A DNA stretch of 64,000 bases, taken from positions 4,377,001 to 4,441,000 of the forward strand of contig NZ_AP025667.1 in assembly GCF_022846655.1 (NCBI RefSeq). Direction: 5' to 3'. Positions within the stretch are counted from its first letter, which is position 1. Every line of letters begins with the position of its first letter. The notes below the pieces were generated by a model, which saw only the letters and a list, made by a program, of their open reading frames with translations, was not told the origin of the DNA and searched no databases. This DNA is from Streptomyces seoulensis. Lineage in GTDB: Bacteria > Actinomycetota > Actinomycetes > Streptomycetales > Streptomycetaceae. Positions 55,236-63,929 of this stretch are shown here, piece after piece. The position numbers and the translations under genes are program-made.

Positions 55236-56150
55236 TCATCCCAGGTGTACCGACCAGTCCTGTTCGGCCGCCGGGCGGCCGTGCAGGTCGGGGACCCGCT
55301 TGAGCCAGTCCGGGCGGCCCCGCTGGGACTGCTCGGCGCGCGCGGCCTCCTCGGCGGCGAGTTCCGCGCGGTCGGGGAAGTCCGTGGGCAGCCACTGGGC
55401 CGACAGCCGGGCGCGGGCCAGCAGGTGGTCGACGTAGGCGGCGCGGGCCTCGTCGGGCGTGGCGAAGGCGGGGTCGTCGGTGAGCCAGGCGTCGGGCACC
55501 TCGGCGAGGATGCGGCGCAGCAGCTCCTCGGTGACCTTCGGGGCCAGCTCGGCGTCGGCGGCGCGCACGTCGGGGCCGTACTGGCCGAGGGCGTGGTGGC
55601 GGAAGTCGTACTTGCGGCCGGGGTCGGTGGTGTCCCAGCGGTGGTGGAAGACGAGGGCGGCGCCGTGGTCGATGAGCCACAGGCGCGGGGGCGCGACGCC
55701 GAGGGTCGGCCAGACCATGAGGTTGGAGCTGTGGACGGTGCGGTCCACGTTGGCGGTGAGCGCGTCCAGCCAGACGATCCGGCCCGCCTCCAGCGGGTCC
55801 ACGGGGAAGTGCCGGGCGATCTCGGGGGTGAAGTCCCGAGCACCCGGCAGATGGTCCATGCCGAGGTTGACGCCCGCGCTGGCGCCGTGCAGCTCGCGCA
55901 CCTCCTGGTGCGGCTCGTCGGCGGCCACAGCCGGGTCGAAGTGCACGAGGACCAGCTCGGGGAAGCGCAGGCCGAGGGCGCGGGCCAGCTCGCCGACGAT
56001 CACCTCGGCGACCAGCGCCTTGCGGCCCTGCGCGGAGCCGGTGAACTTGACGACGTACGTCCCCAGGTCGTCGGCCTCGACCACCGCGGGTACGGAGCCA
56101 CCGGACCGCAGTGGCTCGATGTAGCGGGTCGCGGTCACCTCGGTCAGCAT
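55236..56150 (-). CDS. HipA-like kinase, orphan (no HipB)
   Basis: 304 residues. T-Y-V-V-K-F near 50 carries the probable ATP-binding Lys, N-V-D-R-T-V-H-S-S-N (about 152-161) is the catalytic loop with D and metal-binding N, and L-I-D-H-G (about 178-182) replaces DFG. It is shorter than E. coli HipA (440 residues) and no HipB-type antitoxin precedes it. In this family the kinase phosphorylates proteins such as GltX or lipids; substrate here unknown. It pairs with the SelT/W/H gene. Confidence 0.8.
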   Translation of the reverse strand: MLTEVTATRYIEPLRSGGSVPAVVEADDLGTYVVKFTGSAQGRKALVAEVIVGELARALGLRFPELVLVHFDPAVAADEPHQEVRELHGASAGVNLGMDHLPGARDFTPEIARHFPVDPLEAGRIVWLDALTANVDRTVHSSNLMVWPTLGVAPPRLWLIDHGAALVFHHRWDTTDPGRKYDFRHHALGQYGPDVRAADAELAPKVTEELLRRILAEVPDAWLTDDPAFATPDEARAAYVDHLLARARLSAQWLPTDFPDRAELAAEEAARAEQSQRGRPDWLKRVPDLHGRPAAEQDWSVHLG

Positions 56151-56306
56151 CCATCCAGGTTATGCGATCACCGCCGTCGGCTCGGCCCCTTAAATGCCTC
56201 CTCCGCCGCGAGTGGCACCCCTCGGCGGAGCCCGCGGCCGGCCAGTGGGCCCGCGTACCGCCCACCTCGCGGCGAGGTCCGCGCCGCGTGCGGTGTCGGC
56301 GGGTCG

Positions 56307-56705
56307 TCACGCGGGGCCGGACCGGCCCCTGATTCTCAGAGCCGCGGCCACGGTGCTGGTCGCGGCGAGGCTGCCGAGCAGGACCAGCGTCACGCCGACC
56401 ATGAACAGCCCGGTGGCATCGTCCGACCAGTCGTAGAAGGCGGCGACGGTGAGACCCGCCGACGTGCCGACCACCGCGCCGGGGACGTGGCGCCGCAGCA
56501 CGCCCCAGCACACCGGCACGAGCAGGGTCAGCACCAGGCCGATCACCTGCCACGGCTCGTACGGGCCGGTCGTGGAGCCGTCAGGGTGCGTGTCCCGTTG
56601 CTGGTCCCAGCCGAGCCAGGCGGCCCAGAGCGCGGCGGAGACGACGGCGTGGAGCAGGACGGACAGCGGCTGGGCGCCGGACTTCTTCAGGTGAGGGATC
56701 GTCAT
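56307..56705 (-). CDS. Small membrane protein
   Basis: 132 residues with about four hydrophobic helices. Start ATG at 56705 (M-T-I-P-H-L-K-K). Function unknown. A 156-bp gap separates it from the HipA-like gene. Confidence 0.65.
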   Translation of the reverse strand: MTIPHLKKSGAQPLSVLLHAVVSAALWAAWLGWDQQRDTHPDGSTTGPYEPWQVIGLVLTLLVPVCWGVLRRHVPGAVVGTSAGLTVAAFYDWSDDATGLFMVGVTLVLLGSLAATSTVAAALRIRGRSGPA

Positions 56706-56873
56706 GGCTTCAGCGTTGCCGCTCGCCCGTCTTCTCGGCAGAGGGCGTCTACTCACCTGCGGCTGAGTACCTGAGTCGCCGCCGGCATGAGTACGTGATC
56801 ACAGACGCTCTGTCTACGTCGTGCGGGGAAACGGGTATGTACTGGACGACGTCGGCCGTATCAGGGGGGAAGC

Positions 56874-57287
56874 ATGCCGCACACGCCGGATCCGGAAACA
56901 CCTGAGGACGCGGAAGAGGAGGAACCCTGGCTCAGCAGCGACGAGGTCGCCGAGCTGTGGCCGGTGCGGAAGGACTGGCTGCCCAGAGCCGCTCACCTCG
57001 CGGATGTCCGCGTCCGCCGCTTCGGCGGGGAGAGCCGGGGCACATGGGGTGCGGAGCCGACGTTCTACCACTTCCATCCCGGGGACGTGCGGAGGGCCAC
57101 GGCGGCCATCACCGAAGGGCACGTGGACATACCGTCCGAGCTGCGCACCGACACGACCGACGGTCGGCGGAGGGAGTTCTGGGGCACGCTGAGTGCCCGC
57201 GTCGCGGGCACCATCCTGTTGGCGACCCTCGTGGGCTCGCTCCTCATGCTGCTGTACCTGGTCTTCTTCCTGCTGACGGTGGAGTGA
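56874..57287 (+). CDS. Small protein: acidic N-terminus, helical domain, C-terminal membrane anchor
   Basis: 137 residues. Acidic start (D-P-E-T-P-E-D-A-E-E-E-E), a 70-residue domain with S-S-D-E-V-A-E-L-W-P-V that resembles a MerR/excisionase-type helix-turn-helix, a polar stretch and one C-terminal transmembrane helix (about 112-135, I-L-L-A-T-L-V-G-S-L-L-M-L-L-Y-L-V). A tail-anchored membrane DNA-binding protein is possible. No family recognised. Confidence 0.6.
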   Translation: MPHTPDPETPEDAEEEEPWLSSDEVAELWPVRKDWLPRAAHLADVRVRRFGGESRGTWGAEPTFYHFHPGDVRRATAAITEGHVDIPSELRTDTTDGRRREFWGTLSARVAGTILLATLVGSLLMLLYLVFFLLTVE

Positions 57288-57290
57288 TCG

Positions 57291-57335
57291 CCCGGAGCGC
57301 AACGAAGCACCGCACGGCGGCACACCCTCTCCGGG
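57291..57335. terminator. Weak hairpin between convergent genes
   Basis: CCCGGAG at 57291-57297 pairs with CTCCGGG at 57329-57335, with a 31-base loop. Weak, but placed between converging stops. Confidence 0.3.
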
Positions 57336-57336
57336 A

Positions 57337-57962
57337 CTACGGGTACGGCTTCTCGCCCTTCGCCAGCATCGCCACGAACTTCTCCATCCGGCGCGCCCGG
57401 GTCTCGGGCTTCTTGGCGTCCTGGAGCCGGTACAGGATCGCGTAGCGGTTCTGCCGGTCCAGTGTCGCGAAGAAGGCCGCCGCGGCCGGTTCTGCGGTCA
57501 GGGCGGCCGCGAGGTCGTCCGGCACCGTGGCGGTCTTCGCGCTGTCGTAGGCCGCGTCCCAGCGCCCGTCCGCCTTGGCGCGGTCGATCTCGGCCTGTCC
57601 CTGGGGACGCATCCGGCCCTGTTCGATCAGGGCGGTCACCTTGTCCCGGTTGACCTTGGACCACTTGCTGCGCGGCCTGCGGGGGGGGTAAACCGCTGGA
57701 GCCACCACTCGTCGTCGAACCTGGCCTTCTGACTGTCGATCCAGCCGTAGCAGAGTGCCACGTCGAGCGCCTGGGCGTAGTCCAGCGCGACGATTCCGGG
57801 GCCCTTCCTGCGCAGCTTGAGCCAGATGCCGGACGAGGCGGTGTGGTTCTCGTCGAGCCATGCGCGGAACGCTTCGGCGGATTCGAATACGGCGATCTCC
57901 ACATCCTGAGTCACCCCGGCAGCGAACCACACCCGGCCGGTCTTCGGGAGGCGTTCGGGCAC
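57337..57962 (-). pseudogene. YdeI/OmpD-associated-family gene broken by a frameshift in a G8/C8 tract
   Basis: The N-terminal part runs from a GTG at 57962 (D-V-E-I-A-V-F-E-S-A-E-A-F-R-A-W) to R-F-T-P-P; the C-terminal part begins at R-P-R-S-K-W-S-K-V-N-R-D-K and ends at 57337. Each half is open in a different frame, and they join exactly at a run of 8 G on the plus strand (57681-57688). Removing two or adding one base there would restore R-F-T-P-R-R-P-R-S. The intact family (about 200 residues, bacteriocin-protection/YdeI type) has no proven activity. A sequencing error, a real mutation or phase variation are all possible. Confidence 0.75.
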
Positions 57963-57992
57963 GGCTCGCGATGGTCAACGGTGGGCGCTGGT

Positions 57993-59510
57993 CTAGCTAG
58001 CGCCGTCCGTGCCGTCGCGCAGCGGGTTGGGCAGGGGCAGATAGCGGGCGTCGGCGCCGGCCGCGCCGGTCCAGCGCAGCAGGAGGTTGGTCTTGCCGGG
58101 CAGGGCGGGCGCGGTGAGCAGGGCGGGGATCTCGGGCAGCGGGTGGCGGGCCAGCTCGCGGCGGACGGCGGGCCAGGGGTCGAAGCCGGGGTGGTGCTCG
58201 GCGAGGGCTGCGGCGATCTCGCCGAGGTGGTTGACCAGCAGGCAGTACACCAGCCGCTCCCACCCGGCTTCGCGGGTCACGTCGGTCAGCAGCTTGGCGC
58301 CCTCGGCGTCCCGGAACAGCGCCTGCACGGGGATACCGGCGGCGTCGACGGCGACCAGGGTGTTCTGCAGATGCGCCTCCAGCACGACCCCGTGCGCGTC
58401 GAACGCGGTGAGCGCGGGCGGGACGACCTGGCGCAGATACGCGGACCACCAGGCGTCCGGATCGGGCGCGGCGGCCAGCGGGTCGCCGTCGAAGCCCTCC
58501 GCGAGCCCGGCCGCGAGCAGCGGCGTGGCGCCGGGCACGAGGTGGCCGCGCAGGCCGTCGCGGACCAGGACGGCGAGTTCCTCGAAGGCGAACGCGGCCG
58601 TGCGGTACCCCCGGTCGCTCAGCCAGGCCGCGGGCGGGTCCATGGCGGCGAAGGCATGGCGGGCCGCGGTGTCGGTGCGGCCGAGTTTCTCCAGGTCGTG
58701 GCGCCACAGCCGGCGGATGTCGTTGGTGATGCGGACGTCCAGGCTGAACTTCAGGAACAGGTCGCGGGCGGGCTCGTACACCGTGCGCACGGCGGCGGTC
58801 GGCCACACGACGAACCCGGTCGTGCCGAGCCGGATCAGGCGGCGGTCGGCGAAGGCGGGGGCGAGTTCGCGGGCGAGGAGGTCCAGTTGCCAGGGGTGGG
58901 CGGGCAGCAGGCGGTAGCCGGGCGGGGCGGTGCCGAGGGCGTCCAGGGCGGAGGTGTCGCCCTCCTCGGCGACCTGGTCCTCGCGGACGCCGAGCAGCAC
59001 CAGCGGGAACCGGGCGTGCGCCTCGGGGGCGTACGGCAGCCAGGCCGCGACCGGGCCGCCGCCGCGCGCCTTGGGGGCCGGGTGGTGGGGGTGGCCGGTG
59101 ATCAGTGACTGCTCGGAGCGCAGATAGGCGTCGTCGGGGGCGATCGTGCGGGCGCGGGCCGCGAGCAGGGCGGCGACGGTGTCGCGGCTGTCCAGCATCT
59201 CGGCGGGCAGGTCGTCGTTGGGCAGCCCGGTGTGGCCGCGCAGCTCCTCGGCGACGAGTTTGACCAGTTCGGCGTGGGTGACCCGGCGCCACTCCCCGTC
59301 CGTGCGCACCTCCGGGCCGGCCGGGCGGCGGCCCGGACGCACGCGCAGCAGCCGGCCGGTGCCGGGCAGCCGGTACACGGCCCGATCCCCGGTGTCCGGA
59401 ACCGGCCGGGCCACCTCGCGCAGCAGGCAGTTCAGCAGCGGTGCCGAGGCGTAGGCGTCGGCCCGCCGGGCGGCGGCGTCGGTGGGGGGCTGGAGGTCCA
59501 CGCGTTCCAT
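57993..59510 (-). CDS. NRPS-independent siderophore synthetase (IucA/IucC family), copy 1
   Basis: 505 residues. IucA/IucC N-terminal domain and FhuF-like C-terminal part, with L-L-P-A-H-P-W-Q near 215 and the R-x-x-x-D-V-R-I-T-N segment. Such enzymes adenylate a carboxylate (citrate or succinate derivatives) and join it to an amine or hydroxamate. Start ATG at 59510 (M-E-R-V-D-L). Divergent from copy 2 with 105 bp between starts. I could not find an iron box (TTAGGTTAGGCTAACCTAA type) in the gap, nor other siderophore genes such as decarboxylase, monooxygenase or transporter. Confidence 0.88.
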   Translation of the reverse strand: MERVDLQPPTDAAARRADAYASAPLLNCLLREVARPVPDTGDRAVYRLPGTGRLLRVRPGRRPAGPEVRTDGEWRRVTHAELVKLVAEELRGHTGLPNDDLPAEMLDSRDTVAALLAARARTIAPDDAYLRSEQSLITGHPHHPAPKARGGGPVAAWLPYAPEAHARFPLVLLGVREDQVAEEGDTSALDALGTAPPGYRLLPAHPWQLDLLARELAPAFADRRLIRLGTTGFVVWPTAAVRTVYEPARDLFLKFSLDVRITNDIRRLWRHDLEKLGRTDTAARHAFAAMDPPAAWLSDRGYRTAAFAFEELAVLVRDGLRGHLVPGATPLLAAGLAEGFDGDPLAAAPDPDAWWSAYLRQVVPPALTAFDAHGVVLEAHLQNTLVAVDAAGIPVQALFRDAEGAKLLTDVTREAGWERLVYCLLVNHLGEIAAALAEHHPGFDPWPAVRRELARHPLPEIPALLTAPALPGKTNLLLRWTGAAGADARYLPLPNPLRDGTDGAS

Positions 59511-59615
59511 TCGTCGTCGTGCTGATCGAGCCCTCGGGGGGGGGCCGACCGTGCTCAGTATGTCTGCCGTATCCGACAATCGTGCCCTGAGCTGCCAGTC
59601 CCCGAGGAGCCGACC

Positions 59616-61133
59616 GTGTACCACTCTCCCACCGCCGAGGCCGAGGTCGCCGAGGAGCTGGCCGCCGTGCGTCCCGGCCTGCGCGACCGCTACGCGGCCG
59701 TGCTGCCGGGGGCCCGTGCGGCGGTGCTGACCCGGCTGTGGCGGGCGCTGGCGCACGAGCCGCTGCCGTGGGTCGTGGCCCGGACGCAGGGCGCGTACGG
59801 GCTGACGGTACGGCTGGCGGACGGCCGGGCGCTGCACGGCCCGCGCTGCGACCCGTACGCGACCGGCGACCGGGTCGCGGAGGTACGGCTGGACCGGGAG
59901 CGGTACGCGGACCCCGCGAGGATGATGACGGACCTCGCGGTGCCGCACGCGGCCGCGTTCGCCGCGGAGTTGGCGAACAGCGTGGCCTCGCTGGCACTGT
60001 CCCGGGCCGGGGCGGCAGATCCGGGTGCGGGGCGGCCGGAGCGGGACTGGGAGTGGGAGCAGCGGGTGGTGGACGGGCACCCCTTCCATCCCAACTGCCG
60101 TTCCCGGCCGGGTTTCTCGGTGGCCGACCAGCTCGCGTACGGCCCGGAGCACCGGCCGGTGGTGGAGCTGGGCACGGTGGCGGTGCCGGTGGCCGAGTGC
60201 CTGGTGTCGGGCCGGTGGCCGGACGAACTGCGCTCCGGGGACGACCTGTTGCTGCCCGTGCATCCCTGGCAGGCGGCGCATGTGCTCAAGCGGTCCTGCG
60301 TGCCGTGGCGTCCGGCGCATCCGCTGATGTCGCTGCGCACGCTGGCGCTGCCCGGCGGACCGCATGTGAAGACCGCGCTGAGCGCGCGGCTGACCTCCTC
60401 GGTGCGGGACATCTCCACGTACTCGGTCCGGGCGTCGGCCGCGTTGTCCGTGCTGGCGGCGGAACTGGTCGGGCGCATGGGCGGGTTGCTGGACATCACG
60501 CACACCCTGGGCGCGGCCACGGCCCACTCGCCGGATCTGGCGGTGCTGCTGCGCGAGTCGCCCGAGGCGTACGCGGCTCCGGGTGAGCGGGTGCTGCCGG
60601 TGGCCGCGCTGGCCACCACCTCGCTGCCCAACTCCCCCGGCTGGCTCGCCGCGTTCACCCGGCTGGCGCTCACGGCGGGGCTGCGGCTGCTGGAGCTGGG
60701 GGTCGCGCTGGAGGCCCACGGCCAGAATCTCCTGGTGGTGCTCGCGCCGGACGACACCCCGCTGCGGCTGGTCTACCGCGACCTGGCCGACATCCGCGTC
60801 AGCCCCGCCCGGCTGGCCCGGAACGGCATACCGGCAGGGGAGTTGACGGGACGTCTGGTCACCGACGACGAAGTCGCCCTGCGCCGCAAGCTGTTCGGTT
60901 CGCTGGTGGGCGGAGCGCTCGCGGCGACGGCGGGTTCGGGCCCGGCACTCGGCACCGCGCTGCGCGCCGCGCTGCCGGATCTGCCCCGTACGCCCGACCT
61001 GACGGCGCTCTGTGAAAATCCGCTGCCCGTCAAGGCGTTGACCCTGATGAGGCTGTCCCCCGAGACGCCGGGCGACCTGTGGACGGCGCTTCCGAACCCC
61101 TTCGTTTTGGAGCCCGACACGTACGATCAATAA
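59616..61133 (+). CDS. NRPS-independent siderophore synthetase (IucA/IucC family), copy 2
   Basis: 505 residues, the same length as copy 1. Conserved blocks include H-P-F-H-P-N-C-R near 150, L-L-P-V-H-P-W-Q-A-A-H near 217, T-S-S-V-R-D-I-S-T-Y-S and E-A-H-G-Q-N-L near 367. GAGGAG lies well placed before GTG 59616. Two divergent NIS enzymes suggest a product with two distinct condensations, such as a citrate or succinyl hydroxamate. It is 9 bp upstream of the VWA gene. Confidence 0.9.
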   Translation: MYHSPTAEAEVAEELAAVRPGLRDRYAAVLPGARAAVLTRLWRALAHEPLPWVVARTQGAYGLTVRLADGRALHGPRCDPYATGDRVAEVRLDRERYADPARMMTDLAVPHAAAFAAELANSVASLALSRAGAADPGAGRPERDWEWEQRVVDGHPFHPNCRSRPGFSVADQLAYGPEHRPVVELGTVAVPVAECLVSGRWPDELRSGDDLLLPVHPWQAAHVLKRSCVPWRPAHPLMSLRTLALPGGPHVKTALSARLTSSVRDISTYSVRASAALSVLAAELVGRMGGLLDITHTLGAATAHSPDLAVLLRESPEAYAAPGERVLPVAALATTSLPNSPGWLAAFTRLALTAGLRLLELGVALEAHGQNLLVVLAPDDTPLRLVYRDLADIRVSPARLARNGIPAGELTGRLVTDDEVALRRKLFGSLVGGALAATAGSGPALGTALRAALPDLPRTPDLTALCENPLPVKALTLMRLSPETPGDLWTALPNPFVLEPDTYDQ

Positions 61134-61142
61134 GATCCGCCG

Positions 61143-62408
61143 ATGATCAGAAGACAACGGCTGGCGGCGGGCGTCTGCGCTCTGCTCGCCGCCCTGGCGG
61201 CCGGGATCGCGTGTCCCGGCGGGGCCGCAGCGGACGAGACCGAGCCGCAGCCCGCTCCGAAGGTCGAACTCGTCCTGGATGTCAGCGGTTCCATGCGGGC
61301 GCGGGACATCGACGGCGGCTCCCGGATGGCGGCGGCCAAGCAGGCGTTCAACGAGGTGCTCGACGCGACGCCCGAGGAGGTGGAGCTCGGCATTCGCACC
61401 CTGGGCGCCAACTACCGCGGCAACGACCGCAGAACGGGCTGCAAGGACACCGAGCAGCTCTACCCCGTCGGCCCGCTGGACCGCACCGAGGCGAAGACGG
61501 CGGTGGCCACGCTGGCACCGACCGGCTGGACGCCCATCGGCCCGGCGCTGCTGAAGGCGGCCGACGACTTCGGGAACGGCGACGGCACCCGCCGTATCGT
61601 CCTGATCAGCGACGGCGAGGACACCTGCCAGCCGCTCGACCCCTGCGTGGTGGCCCGTGAGATAGCCGCCAAGGGCATCGGCCTGACCATCGACACCCTG
61701 GGCCTGGTGCCGGACGCCAAGACCCGTGACCAGTTGAGCTGCATCGCGGACGCGACCGGCGGCACGTACACCTCCGTGCAGCACAAGGAGGAACTGACGG
61801 ACCGGGTGGGCCAGTTGGTCGAGCGGGCCGCCGATCCGGTGGTGACGCCGGTGGCCACCGAGGGCACCGACGCCTGTGCCGGGGCCCCCGCGCTCAAGTC
61901 CGGTCTGTACACGGACCGCGAGGAGTTCGGCAAGCAGCGCTGGTACAAGGTCGACGTCCAGCCCGGCCAGGAGCTGCGCGCCTCGGTGAGCGTCGCCGAC
62001 GACCGCGCGACCAACCCCAACTACGGTGTGCTGCTGCGGGCGGTGACCCAGGAGGGCCGCGAGATCGTGCGCGGTGAGGGTGCCGGCACCGGCCGCACCG
62101 ACGCGATCTCCACCGGCCTGCGCTATCCGAAGCCCGAGTCCGATGACGACGACGCGACCCCGGAGACGGTGTGTCTCCAGGTGACCAACTCCTTCTCGGC
62201 CACCGCCGGTGTGAAGACCACGCCTGGCATGCCGCTGGAGCTGACGGTCGACGTGGTCGACGGCCCCTCCGCCTCCTCCGACGTGGCCTCCTTCGGCCTC
62301 GGCCGGGGCTGGTGGCTGCTGGCCGCGCTGGTGCTGACCGGTTTCGTCGCGGGTCTGCTGTGGGGCTGGCTGTCCCGCTGGCGGGTCGCGGTCTGGAGGA
62401 CGAACTGA
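61143..62408 (+). CDS. Secreted/membrane VWA-domain protein
   Basis: 421 residues. Signal peptide about 1-30, a von Willebrand A domain with metal site D46-V-S-G-S50, a beta-rich region about 240-385, then one transmembrane helix (about 392-412) and a short cytoplasmic tail. VWA domains bind proteins via Mg2+ and are typical of surface adhesion or assembly proteins. It overlaps the next gene by 1 bp (TGATG), so the pair is coupled. Confidence 0.85.
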   Translation: MIRRQRLAAGVCALLAALAAGIACPGGAAADETEPQPAPKVELVLDVSGSMRARDIDGGSRMAAAKQAFNEVLDATPEEVELGIRTLGANYRGNDRRTGCKDTEQLYPVGPLDRTEAKTAVATLAPTGWTPIGPALLKAADDFGNGDGTRRIVLISDGEDTCQPLDPCVVAREIAAKGIGLTIDTLGLVPDAKTRDQLSCIADATGGTYTSVQHKEELTDRVGQLVERAADPVVTPVATEGTDACAGAPALKSGLYTDREEFGKQRWYKVDVQPGQELRASVSVADDRATNPNYGVLLRAVTQEGREIVRGEGAGTGRTDAISTGLRYPKPESDDDDATPETVCLQVTNSFSATAGVKTTPGMPLELTVDVVDGPSASSDVASFGLGRGWWLLAALVLTGFVAGLLWGWLSRWRVAVWRTN

Positions 62409-63208
62409 TGCGTGCGACACGTGTGCTGAGCGCGGCCCTGCTGACGCTGGGCCTGGCGGCCGCCCCCGCCGCGGCCGACTCCTCCCCCTCCCCGAGCGCC
62501 TCGGCGGACGGCAAGGCGCCCACCCAGGCGGGCACGTCGTTCCGTACGGCGGCCGAGATGGACCAGGGGCAGACCGCCACCGCCTCCGCCTCGACCGGTG
62601 ACTACCTGTACTGGTCGTTCCCGGCCGACACCGGGCAGCGTCCGACCGTCAAGGCGACGGTGAAGCTGCCGGACACGCACGCCGCGCAGACCTGGCAGCT
62701 CGACGTCTACGACGGCCTGCGCCGCCACCAGTCCTGCATGTACGGCGCGGCCACCCGCACCGCCGAGCAGGGCACGGCCACGGTCGAACTGGCCTGTGTG
62801 CTGCGCACGGTGCGCGCCTGGTCGGAGCCGTGGGCCAACGACCCGCTGCCCGGCACCTACTACGTCCGGCTGACGGTGCTGAACCTCGGCTCCGCCGACC
62901 TCGGCCTGCCGGTGCGGGCCGAGGTCCGCGCGGACTCGAAGAACATCGGCGGCGCGGCGGCCGTGGACGGCTCGCTCGGCAAGCCGCTCGTCCCCGGTAT
63001 CGCGGTCGAGTCCGACGCGGAGAAGGACGGTTCGAAGTCGGCCGTGCTCTCCGCGATCGAGCCGGACGACGGCTGGTCCTCGCACTGGTGGTCCAGCCGC
63101 TGGGTGTGGACCGCCGTCGGCGGCGTCCTGGCCGCACTGGCGGGCATCGGCGGATACGCCCTGACCCGCGGCCGCGGCCGCCCGGCGTACGTCCCACCGG
63201 GCGCCTGA
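62408..63208 (+). CDS. Secreted membrane-anchored partner of the VWA protein
   Basis: 266 residues. Signal peptide about 1-24 (A-P-A-A-A-D), a Ser/Pro-rich linker, a beta-sandwich-like domain (about 45-190; T-G-D-Y-L-Y-W-S-F-P resembles the Y-x-Y-W-x-F start of jelly-roll domains), and a C-terminal helix (about 230-252) with a basic tail. Two cysteines (M and V-E-L-A-C region) may pair. No family. It begins inside the last codon of the VWA gene. Confidence 0.7.
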   Translation: MRATRVLSAALLTLGLAAAPAAADSSPSPSASADGKAPTQAGTSFRTAAEMDQGQTATASASTGDYLYWSFPADTGQRPTVKATVKLPDTHAAQTWQLDVYDGLRRHQSCMYGAATRTAEQGTATVELACVLRTVRAWSEPWANDPLPGTYYVRLTVLNLGSADLGLPVRAEVRADSKNIGGAAAVDGSLGKPLVPGIAVESDAEKDGSKSAVLSAIEPDDGWSSHWWSSRWVWTAVGGVLAALAGIGGYALTRGRGRPAYVPPGA

Positions 63209-63212
63209 CCCG

Positions 63213-63245
63213 GACGAAGGCCCGCCGTTCCGGCGGGCCTTCGTC
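63213..63245. terminator. Perfect 15-bp bidirectional hairpin
   Basis: GACGAAGGCCCGCCG / loop TTC / CGGCGGGCCTTCGTC, 4 bp after the stop at 63208 (+) and touching the stop of the HxlR gene at 63244 (-). Confidence 0.85.
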
Positions 63246-63897
63246 ATTTCCGCAGCGCCTTGGCGAGGGCCCCGTCACCGGTCACCGTGACCCGCCCCGC
63301 CCGCACCGCGTCGGCGATCCCCGACTCACCCCGGCAGACCTCCGCACAGGTCGCCGCGTCCATCACCAGCCGGGCATCGGCAGCCACCGGCGCCGGTCCG
63401 TGCCCGTACACCGGCCCGTCCTCCGCGCCGACGTACAGATGGAACTCACCGTCCTCCGTGCTGATCTCGGCCACTCCGGCGCCCACCTGCGCCGCGTCCA
63501 GCGCCGCCAGCAGCGGCAGTGCCGACCAGTGGGCCCGTACCGCGTCGGTGGGCCGCAGTTCCGCCAGCGCGGGGCTGCCCCACTCCCCCAGTGCGTGCAG
63601 CACGGGCAGCAAGTCCCGTCCGCGCGAGGTCAGTTCGTACACATAGGCGGCGCCCGGCGGGGGGAGCTTCCGCCGGCCGGCGAGTCCGTCGCGCTCCATG
63701 TCCTTGAGCCGGGAGGCGAGTACGTCCGTGCTCACGCCGGGCAGGTCCGCGTGCAGGTCGGTGTAGCGGCGGGGCCCGGCCAGCAGCTCCCGGACGATCA
63801 GCAGGGTCCAGCGGTCCCCGACGAGGTCGAGGGCGCGGGCCGCGGAGCAGTACTGGTCGTAGCGTCGGCGAGGTGGCATGCGACGCAGTCTAGACAT
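63244..63897 (-). CDS. HxlR-type regulator fused to an SCP2-like domain
   Basis: 217 residues. Winged helix (about 15-105; C-S-A-A-R-A-L-D-L-V-G-D-R-W-T-L-L-I-V-R-E-L) with the single Cys near residue 16 that HxlR proteins often use for redox sensing. The C-terminal ~100 residues (F-H-L-Y-V, V-M-D-A, G-D-G-A-L-A-K-A-L) resemble an SCP2 sterol-carrier fold. ATG 63897 is chosen, but ATG 63879 is possible; neither has a Shine-Dalgarno. A TTACCAAG-N6-CTTGGTAA palindrome lies between it and the divergent aminotransferase. Confidence 0.85.
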   Translation of the reverse strand: MSRLRRMPPRRRYDQYCSAARALDLVGDRWTLLIVRELLAGPRRYTDLHADLPGVSTDVLASRLKDMERDGLAGRRKLPPPGAAYVYELTSRGRDLLPVLHALGEWGSPALAELRPTDAVRAHWSALPLLAALDAAQVGAGVAEISTEDGEFHLYVGAEDGPVYGHGPAPVAADARLVMDAATCAEVCRGESGIADAVRAGRVTVTGDGALAKALRK

Positions 63898-63907
63898 GTT
63901 GTTGGAC

Positions 63908-63929
63908 TTACCAAGCTCCCACTTGGTAA
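63908..63929. promoter_or_regulatory. Perfect inverted repeat in divergent promoter, probable HxlR operator
   Basis: TTACCAAG-CTCCCA-CTTGGTAA has perfect 8-bp arms. A third half-site (ACCAAGTACC) follows at 63931-63940. It lies between the HxlR start and the aminotransferase start and is AT-rich for this genome. Confidence 0.6.

Noticed and set aside
59511..59615. Iron box between the NIS synthetases
   Set aside because: I looked for TTAGGTTAGGCTAACCTAA-like palindromes and found none close enough to call.
57993..62420. Very long minus-strand open frame (1475 codons)
   Set aside because: Only the last 505 codons match a family. The rest is the reverse-strand shadow of the second NIS synthetase and the VWA gene, kept open by GC-rich third positions.
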